A stretch of DNA of 64,000 nucleotides from Pseudomonas deceptionensis (lineage in GTDB: Bacteria > Pseudomonadota > Gammaproteobacteria > Pseudomonadales > Pseudomonadaceae): contig NZ_FNUD01000002.1 in the NCBI RefSeq assembly GCF_900106095.1, positions 2,067,501 through 2,131,500 on the forward strand. The letters are read 5' to 3'. This document shows, one piece after another, positions 1 through 8,998 of this stretch. The notes below the pieces were generated by a model, which saw nothing but the letters and a program-made list of their open reading frames with translations, was not told where the DNA came from and did no database searches. Position 1 is the first letter of the stretch. Each line of letters begins with the position of its first letter. The position numbers and the translations under genes were made by a program.

Positions 1-964
1 GAAGCACTCGCAGCTCAACCTTGTTGTCCGGGCCCACGATCAAGGCCGTTGGCTGGCCCTTGAGGTTGTGAGTCACGCCAATTTGAGGGGCCAGGATCGC
101 ATTGCTGTCGATACCCGCTTCCAGTTGTGCGTGAACAAACATGCCAGGCAACAGGATCTCGTCCGGGTTCGGGAACACAGCGCGCAAGGTCACGGAACCG
201 GTGGTTTCATCAACCGACACTTCGGAGAATTCCAGGCGGCCTTCCTGTGCGTACTCACTGCCATCGGGCAGGGTCAGCTTGACCTTGGCGGCGTTTTCAC
301 CGGCTTTCTTCAAGCGGCCATCAGCCAGATCGCGGCGCAGCTCGAGCATTTCTACCGAGGACTGGGTCACGTCAACGTAGATCGGGTCCAGTTGGGTGAT
401 CACGGCCAATGCGTTCGCCTGGCCACTGGTTACCAGTGCGCCTTCAGTGAACAGCGAACGACCAATGCGGCCGGTCAGCGGTGCCAGAACCTTGGTGTAA
501 CGCAGGTTGACCTGAGCGGTGTTCAGTGCGGCTTCGGCTTCAAGGCGTGCGGACTCGGCGTTGTCGTATTCCTGACGGCTTACGGCTTGCTCTGCGACCA
601 GTTGCTTGTAGCGATCAGCCAGGGATTTGGCCGATTGCAGTGTGGCGCGTGCACTCAGTACGGCACTTTCATAGATAGCCGGGTCGATCTGGTACAGCTG
701 CTGGCCAATTTTGACATCGCTGCCTTCTTTGAACAGACGCTTGAGAATAATGCCGTTTACCTGTGGGCGAACTTCCGCAGAGCGGTAAGACGCGGTGCGA
801 CCTGGAAGGTCGGTCGTTAAGGTGAAAGGCTGGGTTTTCAGCGTCACGACGCCGACCTGAGGGATTTGCGGGGCAGGTGCTGCCTCTTCCTTTTTGCATC
901 CGCTGAGCAGCGAAGCTAGGGCGATGGCAGCAACCAGAGCGGTAACAGCTGGCTTGAATTGCAT
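1..964 (-). CDS. ttgA: RND efflux periplasmic adaptor, TtgA/MexA type (3' end cut by window)
   Basis: Membrane-fusion lipoprotein of a tripartite RND efflux pump, linking the inner-membrane transporter to the outer-membrane channel. The start at 964 gives an N-terminal signal with a lipobox ending LLSGC, followed by charged residues and the typical adaptor order: first beta-barrel strands (PGRTASYRSAEVRPQV), lipoyl half-motif, a long alpha-hairpin rich in Ala/Gln/Glu (about residues 95-150), second lipoyl half and the barrel. About 321 residues are present; the C-terminus and the downstream ttgB/mexB gene lie outside the window. It is divergent from a TtgR-like repressor across a 265-bp gap with a TtgR-type operator, so it is very likely drug- and solvent-inducible. 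MexA/TtgA naming rests on family resemblance and this context; other MexA paralogues are possible but less likely given the operator. Confidence 0.92.
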   Translation of the reverse strand, partial: MQFKPAVTALVAAIALASLLSGCKKEEAAPAPQIPQVGVVTLKTQPFTLTTDLPGRTASYRSAEVRPQVNGIILKRLFKEGSDVKIGQQLYQIDPAIYESAVLSARATLQSAKSLADRYKQLVAEQAVSRQEYDNAESARLEAEAALNTAQVNLRYTKVLAPLTGRIGRSLFTEGALVTSGQANALAVITQLDPIYVDVTQSSVEMLELRRDLADGRLKKAGENAAKVKLTLPDGSEYAQEGRLEFSEVSVDETTGSVTLRAVFPNPDEILLPGMFVHAQLEAGIDSNAILAPQIGVTHNLKGQPTALIVGPDNKVELRVL

Positions 965-1060
965 GAAGATCCTCGGGTCAGGCACGCGAAAGCGCACAAG
1001 AATAGTGGAAGGGTAAAGAAAGCTGTTCCGGGTGGATAAATAGCTTGCTAAGGAATATAC

Positions 1061-1082
1061 TTACATTCGTGTATGTTTGTAA
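1061..1082. promoter_or_regulatory. TtgR-type operator
   Basis: Imperfect palindrome with outer arms TTACA and TGTAA. Read on the minus strand it runs TTACAAAC...GAATGTAAGTATATTCC, closely matching my memory of the published Pseudomonas putida ttgA/ttgR operator. It lies midway between the divergent ttgA and ttgR starts, where one repressor site can control both genes. The match is from memory, not an alignment. Confidence 0.7.
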
Positions 1083-1229
1083 ATAGCGAGGGCATGTCTC
1101 GCCACGAACTGCAGAGCCCTTTTTTAAGCATGTAGTAGGCCGGGATAAGGCATAACAAACGCCACCCGATGTTGATCCGGGCGTGTGACCGAAGTTGCCC
1201 GAATCCTCCTGATTGAGGTTTTTATTGCC

Positions 1230-1886
1230 ATGGCGCGTCGTACCAAAGAAGAAGCTCTTGAGACACGGAGCAAAATCCTCGAAGCAGCTGAACAGGCCTT
1301 TTATGAGCGGGGTGTTGCGCGCACGACTCTGGCTGATATTGCCGCGTTGGCGGGTGTCACCCGTGGTGCAATTTACTGGCACTTCAGCAACAAGGCCGAG
1401 CTGGTTCAAGCCATGCTCGACAGCCTGCATGAGCCGTTGGATGAAATGGCCAAAGCCAGTGAAAGTGAGAACGAGGTTGATCCGCTCGGCTGCATGCGCC
1501 AACTGTTGATTCACTTGTTCCGCCAGGTTGCCATTGATCCAAAAACCCGGCGTATCAATGAAATTTTGTTTCATAAGTGCGAATTCACTGACGAAATGTG
1601 TGATTTACGGGCTCAGCGCCAGGTTGCGATGGTCGATTGCAACAACAGGATCGAGCTTGCCCTGAGCAATGCCATACATCGTCAACAGCTCCCCGAGACG
1701 CTTGACGTTCGCCGGGCCGCTATATCCTTGCACGCCTATATCGACGGAATACTCGGGCAATGGCTGCTGGTTCCCAATACTTTCGAGCTTTTCAAGGAGG
1801 CTGAGTCCTGGGTCGATACGGGGCTGGACATGTTGCGATTCAGCCCTGCGCTGCTAATCCGCGGCGATATTCGAAAGGGAGTCTAG
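1230..1886 (+). CDS. ttgR: TetR-family efflux repressor TtgR
   Basis: Repressor of the adjacent efflux operon, 218 aa (P. putida TtgR is about 210). The N-terminal TetR domain holds a helix-turn-helix around residues 30-52 ([19 protein letters not shown]), followed by the NKAEL segment. The C-terminal ligand-binding half keeps TtgR-like stretches such as EVDPLGCMR and [18 protein letters not shown], and ends with [10 protein letters not shown]. The ATG at 1230 is chosen over an upstream in-frame ATG at 1185 because [13 protein letters not shown] matches the family N-terminus. It is transcribed away from ttgA. TtgR binds flavonoids, antibiotics and solvents in related species; the same role here is inferred from similarity. 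Confidence 0.92.
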   Translation: MARRTKEEALETRSKILEAAEQAFYERGVARTTLADIAALAGVTRGAIYWHFSNKAELVQAMLDSLHEPLDEMAKASESENEVDPLGCMRQLLIHLFRQVAIDPKTRRINEILFHKCEFTDEMCDLRAQRQVAMVDCNNRIELALSNAIHRQQLPETLDVRRAAISLHAYIDGILGQWLLVPNTFELFKEAESWVDTGLDMLRFSPALLIRGDIRKGV

Positions 1887-2277
1887 TAGGCTCAAGGGAT
1901 AAGGCGAGTGAAGATTTTGCCTTCTTGGCCATTCGATGCCCGACGGCCTTTATATACGTCTGGTAAGCGGGTTTAAAGTTAGCGAGCTAAGTATTTTGTA
2001 GCTAAATTGTTATCGTTTCGTGAAGCCTCCTACAACCTTTGGTTAATCAGCCTAAGCCAAGGGAGGTATCGAGCTGCTGACATAGAGCATCTTTCTTCGT
2101 TATTTTTCTCAATCAATCTCTCCTGCGTTTGCTTCCCCTACACTTGAGCAAGGCTCTGGCATGACCAGAGCGGCCAAAATCGGGGAGCGGGCGACTGCCA
2201 AGACATTTGTCCTCTTTCGACTAAAGCAAACAGACCGCGATGGTGTTGTGTGTCGTGGAGAATTCGAGGACTAACAA
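1887..2277. other. Non-coding leader of the CoA-transferase operon, with inverted repeats
   Basis: This 391-bp gap has no convincing ORF. Two small inverted repeats are visible: TTAGC-GA-GCTAA at 1979-1990, echoed by TAGCTAAA just downstream, and a perfect CTCTGG-catga-CCAGAG at 2154-2170, about 110 bp before the CoA-transferase start. Both resemble regulator half-site arrangements, but I cannot assign a regulator. TGGCATG near 2157 is not followed by a proper -12 element, so I do not call a sigma-54 promoter. Confidence 0.4.
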
Positions 2278-2976
2278 GTGAACAAGATTTACTCGAGTGC
2301 TGAATCTGCCTTGCAGGGGCTGATCGAAGACGGCATGACCCTGGCGGTGGGCGGTTTTGGGTTGTGCGGGATTCCGGAGGCGCTGATTGCGGCCTTGCGT
2401 GATACCGGCAAGCGCGAGCTGACGGTGATCAGTAACAACGCCGGGGTTGACGGTTTCGGCTTGGGGCAACTGCTGACGACGCGTCAGATCCGCAAAATGA
2501 TTTCTTCCTACGTGGGCGAGAACAAAGAGTTCGAGCGCCAGTACCTGGCCGGCGAGCTTGAGCTGGAGTTCACCCCCCAGGGCACCCTCGCGGAAAAACT
2601 GCGGGCGGGCGGGGCGGGCATTCCCGCGTTTTACACCAAGACCGGTTACGGCACGTTGGTGGCTGAAGGTAAGGAGACCCGCGAGTTCGATGGCGAGTGG
2701 TACGTCATGGAGCGCTCACTGCGCGCCGATGTGGCGCTGGTCAAGGCCTGGAAAGCCGATAAGTCCGGCAACCTGCTGTTCAACAAAACCGCACGCAACT
2801 TCAACCCGCTGGCGGCCATGGCGGCCAGGATCTGTGTGGTGGAAGTGGAAGAAATCGTCGAGATCGGCGAAATCGAGCCTGATCAGGTTCATTTGCCCGG
2901 GATTTACGTACAGCGGCTGGTACTCAACGCCACCCCGGAAAAACGCATCGAACAACGCACCGTGCGGAGCGCCTGA
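2278..2976 (+). CDS. 3-oxoacid CoA-transferase subunit A
   Basis: Alpha subunit (232 aa) of a two-subunit CoA-transferase moving CoA between succinyl-CoA and a 3-oxoacid, or 3-dehydrocarnitine in the closely similar DhcA. The family signature GGFGLCGIP occupies about residues 25-33, and the [20 protein letters not shown] block and [14 protein letters not shown] segment are complete. The start is GTG at 2278, with GAGGA about 8 bases upstream. Subunit B follows after 2 bases, so the pair is co-transcribed and probably translationally linked. The sequence resembles Pseudomonas DhcA (carnitine catabolism) as well as ScoA/AtoD. No carnitine genes adjoin it here, so the physiological acceptor stays open. 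Confidence 0.93.
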   Translation: MNKIYSSAESALQGLIEDGMTLAVGGFGLCGIPEALIAALRDTGKRELTVISNNAGVDGFGLGQLLTTRQIRKMISSYVGENKEFERQYLAGELELEFTPQGTLAEKLRAGGAGIPAFYTKTGYGTLVAEGKETREFDGEWYVMERSLRADVALVKAWKADKSGNLLFNKTARNFNPLAAMAARICVVEVEEIVEIGEIEPDQVHLPGIYVQRLVLNATPEKRIEQRTVRSA

Positions 2977-2978
2977 CC

Positions 2979-3608
2979 ATGGCCTGGACTCGAGAAGAAA
3001 TGGCGCACCGCGCCGCCCAAGAACTGCAGGACGGTTTTTACGTCAACCTCGGCATTGGCTTGCCGACTCTGGTAGCCAATTACATTCCAGAAGGCATGGA
3101 TGTGTGGCTGCAAAGTGAAAACGGCCTGCTCGGTATTGGCCCGTTTCCGACGGAAAATGAAGTCGATGCGGATCTGATCAACGCCGGTAAGCAGACCATT
3201 ACCACTTTGCCTGGCAGCAGTTTTTTCAACAGCGCCGACTCGTTCGCGATGATCCGTGGCGGTCATATCAACCTGTCGATCCTTGGTGCCATGCAGGTTT
3301 CCGAGAAGGGCGACCTGGCCAACTGGATGATCCCGGGCAAGATGGTCAAGGGCATGGGTGGCGCTATGGACCTGGTGGCCGGGGTCAAGCGCGTGGTGGT
3401 GCTGATGGAGCACACCGCCAAAGGCGGTACCCATAAGCTGCTCAAGCAGTGTGACTTGCCACTGACCGGTGTGGGTGTGGTTGATCGGATCATCACCGAT
3501 CTGGCGGTGCTGGACGTGACCGAGCAGGGGCTCAAGCTGGTTGAGCTGGCAGCGGGCGTCAGCCTTGAAGAGCTGAAAGCGGCCACGGGTTGCGAAATCA
3601 GCGGTTGA
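2979..3608 (+). CDS. 3-oxoacid CoA-transferase subunit B
   Basis: Beta subunit (209 aa), carrying the catalytic glutamate. The SENG motif near residues 46-49 places the acyl-thioester-forming Glu at residue 47, within QSENGLLG. The [11 protein letters not shown] nucleotide-loop region and the [19 protein letters not shown] block are typical. The start ATG lies two bases after the subunit A stop codon. With subunit A it forms the heterotetrameric enzyme used in ketone-body or carnitine-derived 3-oxoacid catabolism. The operon ends here, followed by a REP pair and a hairpin terminator. Confidence 0.93.
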   Translation: MAWTREEMAHRAAQELQDGFYVNLGIGLPTLVANYIPEGMDVWLQSENGLLGIGPFPTENEVDADLINAGKQTITTLPGSSFFNSADSFAMIRGGHINLSILGAMQVSEKGDLANWMIPGKMVKGMGGAMDLVAGVKRVVVLMEHTAKGGTHKLLKQCDLPLTGVGVVDRIITDLAVLDVTEQGLKLVELAAGVSLEELKAATGCEISG

Positions 3609-3616
3609 GCACAGTT

Positions 3617-3768
3617 CCTGTAGCCGCTGCCGAGGCACGATGGCTGCGATCGGCTGCGCAGCAGTCGAAAACCAGAAACCACGGTTTAGCAGATTCATTG
3701 GGGGCTCAGGATTTACGGGCGCTGCGCACCCGGTCGCAGCCTCGCTGAGCTCGACAGCGGCTACAGGT
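3617..3768. repeat. REPIN, family A (inverted REP pair)
   Basis: CTGTAGCCGCTGCCGAGGCACGA at the left is mirrored by an inverted copy ending GACAGCGGCTACAGG at the right, with a GGCTGCGATC core in each. It lies between the CoA-transferase operon and fdxA, whose genes converge. This is the commonest REP type in the window. Confidence 0.85.
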
Positions 3769-3789
3769 TTTCGTCTACCCCCAAAACGC

Positions 3790-3813
3790 AAAAAGCCCCT
3801 CGCGGGGCTTTTT
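3790..3813. terminator. Bidirectional rho-independent terminator
   Basis: Hairpin AAAAAGCCCC-tcgc-GGGGCTTTTT with A and T tails on either side. It serves fdxA on the minus strand and probably the converging CoA-transferase operon. Confidence 0.88.
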
Positions 3814-3826
3814 GCTGCAGCGTGAA

Positions 3827-4150
3827 TCAGCGTTCCAGATCTTTGATCTTGCCTTTCACGCCATCAAACTCTTCCGCGTCCGGCAGAGCGTCTTTCTTCT
3901 CAGTGATGTTTGGCCAGATTTCAGCCAGCTCAACATTCAACTGAATAAACTCTTGCATGTCCGCAGGCACTTCATCTTCAGAGAAGATCGCCTGTGCAGG
4001 GCATTCAGGCTCACAAAGCGCGCAGTCAATGCACTCATCCGGGTGAATCACCAGGAAGTTCGGGCCTTCGTAAAAGCAGTCCACCGGACAGACTTCTACG
4101 CAGTCGGTGTACTTGCACTTGATGCAGTTGTCGGTGACGACGAAGGTCAT
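3827..4150 (-). CDS. fdxA: 7Fe (3Fe-4S/4Fe-4S) ferredoxin FdxA
   Basis: Small cytoplasmic electron carrier, 107 aa, the usual FdxA length. Cluster ligands are visible as C9..C12..C17..C21P ([14 protein letters not shown]) and C40..C43..C46..C50P ([12 protein letters not shown]), the Azotobacter-type 7Fe arrangement, followed by the acidic C-terminal extension. It lies downstream of mutS on the same strand, the usual Pseudomonas order. A hairpin terminator follows it. Its electron partners are not shown by context. Confidence 0.96.
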   Translation of the reverse strand: MTFVVTDNCIKCKYTDCVEVCPVDCFYEGPNFLVIHPDECIDCALCEPECPAQAIFSEDEVPADMQEFIQLNVELAEIWPNITEKKDALPDAEEFDGVKGKIKDLER

Positions 4151-4278
4151 TTCTAGTTCTCTCCTCAGGCGGCGGCAGCGAAGCCCTTCCAGGTCGGGTT
4201 CGCCGGGTTCGGGAGTGATATCTACAGACCAGGCTAAAAGGCCATAGCATCCCGAACCGCGCGCGATTCTAGCAGCTT

Positions 4279-6858
4279 TTATAGGCGTGTCTTTAATGTG
4301 TAGAGCAAATCAAGCGCTTTACGTGGCGTCATATTGTCCAGATCAAGCTTGGACAGGTCATCCAGCACCGGGTGAGGCAGGCTGGCAAACATATCACTTT
4401 GCTGCGGTGCAGCCTTCTTGCCGGGTACCGGGCGCGGTACTTCGTGAGGCAGGCTGGTGGTTTCCAGGCGGCTCAAATGCTCGCGGGCACGGGTGATGAC
4501 ATTGGCTGGAACCCCCGCCAACTGGGCCACGGCCAGGCCATAGCTCTGGCTCGCCGGGCCAGGCAGTACATGGTGCAGGAACACGATGCGCTCATTGTGT
4601 TCGGTGGCGCTCAAGTGCACGTTGGCAACCAGCGGCTCGTTTTCGGGCAGTACCGTCAATTCGAAGTAGTGCGTGGCAAACAAGGTGTAGGCGCGCAACT
4701 GGGCGAGACGTTCTGCCGCAGCCCAGGCCAGCGACAGACCGTCGAAGGTGCTGGTGCCGCGACCCACTTCATCCATCAGCACCAGGCTGCGGTCCGTGGC
4801 GTTGTGCAGGATATTGGCGGTTTCGCTCATTTCGACCATAAAGGTCGAGCGCCCGCCCGCCAGATCATCGCTGGAGCCGATCCGGGTAAAGATGCGGTCA
4901 ACCAGCGACAGCTCACAGCTGGCCGCCGGCACAAAACTGCCGATATGCGCCAGCAATACGATCAAAGCGGTTTGGCGCATGTAGGTCGATTTACCGCCCA
5001 TGTTCGGACCGGTGATCACGAGCATGCGGGTGTTGTCATCCAGCGCCAGGTCGTTGGCCACAAACGGTGTGGTAAGCACTTGCTCGACCACCGGGTGGCG
5101 ACCCTGGCTGATGCGCATGCACGGTTCGTCGACAAAGCGCGGGCAGTTCAGGTCCAGGTTCAGGGCACGTTCAGCCAGATTGCTCAGCACATCCAGCTCG
5201 GCCAGTGCGGCGGCGGTGTCTTGCAGCGGCGCCAGGTGGCCGATCATTTCTTCGAGCAGGGCTTCGTAAAGCATCTTCTCGCGGGCCAGGGCCCGGCTTT
5301 TGGCTGACAGGGCTTTATCTTCGAAGGCTTTCAGCTCCGGGGTGATAAAGCGTTCAGCGCCCTTGAGCGTTTGGCGGCGGATGTAATCAGCCGGTGCCTG
5401 CTCGGCCTGCTTGCTCGGCAGCTCGATAAAGTAGCCGTGTACCCGGTTGTAACCGACCTTGAGGTTGGCCAGGCCGGTGCGGGCTTTTTCGCGGGCTTCC
5501 AGATCGATCAGGAACTGACCGGCGTTTTCGCTCAGCGACTGCAACTCATCGAGTTCGGCGTCATAGCCGGTCTTCAGCACGCCGCCATCCCGGATCACTG
5601 CGGGCGGGTTGTCGTTGATTGCTTTTTCCAGCAAGGCCGCCAGCTCGGGGTAGGTGCTGGTGAGTGTGGCCAGTTGCTGCAGGTGCGGTGCTTCGAGCCC
5701 GATCATCGCGTCTTGCAGTTCAGGCAGCGCGTTCAAGGCATCGCGCAGGCGTGCCAGGTCGCGGGGGCGGGCATTGCGCAGGCCGATACGGGCCAGAATC
5801 CGCTCAAGATCGCCGATTTCCTTGAGCTGTGGCTGCAGCTTTTCGAAGCGATAGCCGTCCAGCAAACAAGTGATCGACGACTGGCGGGCCAACAGGACGC
5901 TCAAGTCGCGCAGCGGACGGTTCAACCAGCGGGTCAGCAAGCGGCTGCCCATTGATGTCTGGCAACGGTCGACCACGGACTGCAAGGTGTTGTCGCGACC
6001 GCCGGCCAGGTTGGTGTCCAGCTCCAGGTTGCGTCGGCTGGCGCCGTCGAGCACCACTGTGTCGTCCAGGCGCTCATGGCGCAGGCTGCGCAAATGGGGC
6101 AGGGCGGTACGCTGGGTTTCCTTGGCATAACTGAGCAGGCAGCCGGCAGCGCCAATGGCCAGGGTCAGGTTTTCGCAGCCGAAGCCTTTAAGGTCTTGGG
6201 TCGAGAATTGCTGGCACAGGCTTTTAAGCGCCGAGTCGCGCTCAAAGTCCCACGGCGCACGGCGCCGAACGCCACGGCGTTTCTCGGCGGGCAGGCCTTG
6301 GGGCCAGTCATCCGGGATCATCAGCTCAACCGGGTTGATGCGCTCCAGTTCGGCCAGCAGGTTTTCCCAGCCCTTGATTTCAAGTACCGAGAAGTTGCCG
6401 CTGGTAATGTCCAGAACGGCCAGGCCAAACAGGCGTTCGTCCCCCAGTACGGCGGCAATCAGGTTGTCGCGGCGCTCATCCATCAACGCCTCGTCACTGA
6501 CCGTGCCCGGGGTGATGATGCGCACTACCTGGCGGTCAACCGGGCCTTTGCTGGTTGCCGGATCGCCGACCTGTTCGCAAATCACCACCGATTCGCCAAG
6601 CTTTACCAGCTTGGCCAGATAGCCTTCAGCCGCATGGTAAGGAATCCCGCACATCGGGATCGCCTGCCCTGCAGACTGCCCACGTGCCGTGAGCGTGATA
6701 TCCAGCAACTTGGCGGCTTTCTTCGCGTCTTCGTAGAAGATTTCGTAGAAATCGCCCATGCGATAGAACATCAGCTGATCAGGGTGCTGGTTCTTCAGGC
6801 GCCAGTACTGTTGCATCATCGGCGTGTGTGAGGACAGGTCGGAGGTATTTTTGCTCAT
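4279..6858 (-). CDS. mutS: DNA mismatch repair protein MutS
   Basis: Mismatch-recognition ATPase, 859 aa. The N-terminus has the mismatch-wedging Phe-x-Glu in MGDFYEIF. Connector, core and clamp domains follow. The ABC ATPase has Walker [10 protein letters not shown] at about residue 617, a Walker B/D-loop in [14 protein letters not shown] and the switch His in [10 protein letters not shown]-terminal QSDMF, around residue 820, resembles a beta-clamp-binding motif. I chose ATG 6858 ([19 protein letters not shown]) because it aligns with Pseudomonas MutS N-termini. An in-frame ATG at 6882 would add eight residues; neither has a strong ribosome-binding site. fdxA lies downstream and a PrtR-like gene diverges upstream. 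Confidence 0.97.
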   Translation of the reverse strand: MSKNTSDLSSHTPMMQQYWRLKNQHPDQLMFYRMGDFYEIFYEDAKKAAKLLDITLTARGQSAGQAIPMCGIPYHAAEGYLAKLVKLGESVVICEQVGDPATSKGPVDRQVVRIITPGTVSDEALMDERRDNLIAAVLGDERLFGLAVLDITSGNFSVLEIKGWENLLAELERINPVELMIPDDWPQGLPAEKRRGVRRRAPWDFERDSALKSLCQQFSTQDLKGFGCENLTLAIGAAGCLLSYAKETQRTALPHLRSLRHERLDDTVVLDGASRRNLELDTNLAGGRDNTLQSVVDRCQTSMGSRLLTRWLNRPLRDLSVLLARQSSITCLLDGYRFEKLQPQLKEIGDLERILARIGLRNARPRDLARLRDALNALPELQDAMIGLEAPHLQQLATLTSTYPELAALLEKAINDNPPAVIRDGGVLKTGYDAELDELQSLSENAGQFLIDLEAREKARTGLANLKVGYNRVHGYFIELPSKQAEQAPADYIRRQTLKGAERFITPELKAFEDKALSAKSRALAREKMLYEALLEEMIGHLAPLQDTAAALAELDVLSNLAERALNLDLNCPRFVDEPCMRISQGRHPVVEQVLTTPFVANDLALDDNTRMLVITGPNMGGKSTYMRQTALIVLLAHIGSFVPAASCELSLVDRIFTRIGSSDDLAGGRSTFMVEMSETANILHNATDRSLVLMDEVGRGTSTFDGLSLAWAAAERLAQLRAYTLFATHYFELTVLPENEPLVANVHLSATEHNERIVFLHHVLPGPASQSYGLAVAQLAGVPANVITRAREHLSRLETTSLPHEVPRPVPGKKAAPQQSDMFASLPHPVLDDLSKLDLDNMTPRKALDLLYTLKTRL

Positions 6859-7024
6859 CAGGACTTGGGCGGATTCGTTCATAAGTGGGGGGAAGGCAGG
6901 CGCGTAGCCTGAGGTTTTCGCAATGGACGCAAGGTTAACATGTCAGCCCCCTGTGCTGACGCGTTGCTATAAATAGAAGAAATAGCATTTGCCATCGATA
7001 AACACGGCCAGCACTATTCCCGCC

Positions 7025-7759
7025 ATGTCCAAACGAACTGTTTCTACCGTCCTCAAAGCGCTGCTTGTGCGCCACAAGATCAGTGCCATGGCGCTGCACC
7101 GGAGCACCGGGGTGCCGCAGTCCACGCTCTCTCGCATCTTGAGCGGCAAAATTGTCGATCCTTCCGACAGGCATATTTCCAGGATCGCTGAGTATTTCAA
7201 CATCAGTACCGATCGCTTGCGCGGCCGGGATGACGTTCGTGCGCCCGCAGCGCCTGAAACCGAGTACCTTCACCCTGAGCTGCGCGACATTTGCCTATGG
7301 GATGACGATACGCCGGTGGCGGATGATGAGGTGTCCATCCCGTTCTTGCGCCAGGTCGAACTGGCAGCGGGTTCCGGGCGTTTTGCCATTGAGGAAAGCG
7401 ATCGCGCCAAGCTGCGTTTCGGCAAGCGCAGCCTGCGCCACAACGGTGTCGAGTTTGATCACGCCAAGTGCGTGACCGTGCGTGGGGACAGCATGCTGCC
7501 GGTGTTGCGAGACGGTGCGACGGTGGGGGTCAATGCCGGTAAGCGCACCCTGGACGAGGTCATCGATGGCGACCTGTATGCGGTCAATCACAACGGTCAG
7601 TTACGGGTTAAACAGCTGTATCGGCTGGCGGCCGGTCTCCGTTTGCGCAGCTTCAACCGGGATGAGTTCCCGGATGAGGATTACGCCTACAACGATCTGG
7701 AGGATGAGCAGCTTGTGATCCTCGGTCATGTTTTTTGGTGGGGCATGTACGCCCGCTAA
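7025..7759 (+). CDS. PrtR-like XRE/S24 repressor (LexA-fold, self-cleaving)
   Basis: Phage-CI/PrtR-type transcriptional repressor, 244 aa. The N-terminal XRE helix-turn-helix lies at about residues 25-60 (GVPQSTLSRILSGK). The C-terminal S24 peptidase domain has the Ala115-Gly116 cleavage site in VELAAGSG, nucleophile Ser156 in RGDSMLP and general-base Lys196 in LRVKQLY, so RecA-stimulated autocleavage should work. In the P. fluorescens group such a gene marks the left end of R-tailocin clusters between mutS and cinA. Here it is followed only by a holin, with no tail genes. The start at 7025 is preferred to an upstream ATG at 6989 because MSKRTVSTVLKALL matches the family. A T-rich hairpin follows the gene. 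Confidence 0.88.
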   Translation: MSKRTVSTVLKALLVRHKISAMALHRSTGVPQSTLSRILSGKIVDPSDRHISRIAEYFNISTDRLRGRDDVRAPAAPETEYLHPELRDICLWDDDTPVADDEVSIPFLRQVELAAGSGRFAIEESDRAKLRFGKRSLRHNGVEFDHAKCVTVRGDSMLPVLRDGATVGVNAGKRTLDEVIDGDLYAVNHNGQLRVKQLYRLAAGLRLRSFNRDEFPDEDYAYNDLEDEQLVILGHVFWWGMYAR

Positions 7760-7772
7760 CGTCCATTTTTGA

Positions 7773-7802
7773 GAAAAGCCCACGTAGCAGTGGGTTTTTT
7801 TT
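7773..7802 (+). terminator. Rho-independent terminator after the PrtR-like gene
   Basis: Stem CCCAC-gtagca-GTGGG followed by eight T residues, starting about 20 bases after the stop codon. Confidence 0.85.
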
Positions 7803-7886
7803 CGCCATTAAAAAGATCTTTCGTACTGTTTTTGGCCATTTTGCTGGCTTGAGAGGACAGCTCGAATAAATATATGCATCAGTGCA

Positions 7887-7915
7887 TTGACTGTATATCC
7901 ATACATGCATAGTCT
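7887..7915 (+). promoter_or_regulatory. SOS-type promoter with LexA-like box upstream of the holin
   Basis: CTGTATATCCATACAT at 7891-7906 fits CTGT-N8-ACAG except for the last base. It sits between a possible -35 TTGACT (7887-7892) and a weak -10 TAGTCT (7910-7915) at 17-bp spacing, the usual layout of a LexA-repressed promoter. ATGCAT palindromes flank it on both sides and could instead mark a repressor site for the adjacent PrtR-like protein. Confidence 0.5.
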
Positions 7916-8014
7916 TTGTTGCATAACGGTCAACGATGGCGCTCGAGCAGGGATGTGACGCTACAGCCAGGCCAGAAATTGGCGCTTATCAAATAAGAAC
8001 TCAGGAGTGATGAC

Positions 8015-8359
8015 ATGATTAATGAGCCGCAAGTGTTGCTGGAAATGCCGGTTTTACTGGTCATCCTTCTGGCCTTGGTGGGCGGCATTTTTGGTGAGAT
8101 GTGGCGGGCGGACAAGGATGGTGCGAGCGGATGGTTGCTGGTGCGGCGGCTGGCGCTGCGTTCGGGGGCGTGCATGGTGTGCGGTGTTTCTACATTCATG
8201 CTGCTGTACTCGGCCGGGATGTCCATGTTGGCGGCCGGCGCCCTGGGTTGTCTGACTGCGCTGGCCGGCGCAGATGCGGCCATCAGCCTGTATCAGCGTT
8301 GGGTTGCCAGGAAGCTCGGGGTTGACGGTGCGGGCGGCGACTCGCGGATCGATCCGTAG
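8015..8359 (+). CDS. Phage/tailocin-type holin
   Basis: Small inner-membrane protein, 114 aa, that in phage and tailocin clusters forms the lesion releasing endolysin or particles. Hydrophobic segments lie near residues 8-30 (LLEMPVLLVILLALVGGIFGEM), 48-65 and 68-88, with a charged C-terminal tail, as in pyocin/tailocin holins. It has a good ribosome-binding site (CAGGAG) 8 bases before the ATG at 8015. In related genomes this holin opens the tailocin operon after prtR. Here it runs straight into pncC with no lysozyme, spanin, tail sheath or fibre genes. It could be a relic, or an autonomous SOS-controlled lysis or membrane-permeabilising gene. Confidence 0.78.
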   Translation: MINEPQVLLEMPVLLVILLALVGGIFGEMWRADKDGASGWLLVRRLALRSGACMVCGVSTFMLLYSAGMSMLAAGALGCLTALAGADAAISLYQRWVARKLGVDGAGGDSRIDP

Positions 8360-8414
8360 GCAGGGCTTTTTTGGTGTAGGTTATGGCGCTAACCCGTCCC
8401 ATCAGGAGAGGACC

Positions 8415-8915
8415 GTGAACCCAATATATCAACTCGCGGCTGAACTTGGGCAGCACTTGCATGCTCTTAATGCCCAGGTGACAACGGCAGAGTCCTGCAC
8501 CGGTGGCGGTATTGCAGAAGCCATTACGCGCATTGCGGGCAGTTCTGCCTGGTTTGAAGCAGGCTTTGTGACCTATTCCAACCGGCAAAAAACCAGGCAG
8601 CTGAATGTTCCCGAGCCGCTGTTCACGCAGGTTGGAGCGGTTAGTCGCGAGGTGGTCGAGGCGATGGTGCGCGGCGCGCAAGCGCAAAGCGGGGCGCGAT
8701 TTGCCGTGGCGGTGAGTGGCGTGGCCGGCCCGGGCGGCGGTTCGCCGCAAAAGCCTATCGGCACTGTCTGGCTGGCATGGGGTGCTGGCGATGAAGTATC
8801 GAGCGAGTGCAGACACTTCCCGGGTGACCGCGATGAGGTGCGTCAGCAAACGGTGATTGCTGCCCTGGAAGGCTTAATACGCCGAACGGTACGAGAAATA
8901 AAAAATCAGGGGTAG
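8415..8915 (+). CDS. pncC: Nicotinamide-nucleotide amidase (CinA C-terminal domain protein)
   Basis: Deamidates nicotinamide mononucleotide to nicotinate mononucleotide in NAD recycling; 166 aa, single CinA C-terminal domain. Signatures are [14 protein letters not shown] near residues 29-42, TYSNRQK, and [19 protein letters not shown]. The start is GTG 8415 with AGGAGAGGA just upstream; upstream in-frame ATGs fall inside the holin gene. It lies immediately before recA, the standard cinA-recA-recX order in Pseudomonas, and is also called cinA in that literature. Confidence 0.94.
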   Translation: MNPIYQLAAELGQHLHALNAQVTTAESCTGGGIAEAITRIAGSSAWFEAGFVTYSNRQKTRQLNVPEPLFTQVGAVSREVVEAMVRGAQAQSGARFAVAVSGVAGPGGGSPQKPIGTVWLAWGAGDEVSSECRHFPGDRDEVRQQTVIAALEGLIRRTVREIKNQG

Positions 8916-8942
8916 GCGTTCGTTTAACCCTGTGGAATAATA

Positions 8943-8958
8943 CTGGCTACTTATACAG
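8943..8958 (+). promoter_or_regulatory. LexA box of recA
   Basis: CTGGCTACTTATACAG fits the CTG-N10-CAG LexA consensus and ends 40 bp before the recA start, as expected for the SOS-controlled recA promoter. Confidence 0.82.
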
Positions 8959-8998
8959 TTATCGGCCGTCAGGCCTTATTGATTACGAGAGGACTTTA

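Noticed and set aside
2150..2180. Possible sigma-54 promoter before the CoA-transferase genes
   Set aside because: TGGCATG lacks a TTGC(A/T) element at the required spacing.
4372..5307. Long plus-strand ORF over mutS
   Set aside because: Shadow of the mutS ATPase region.
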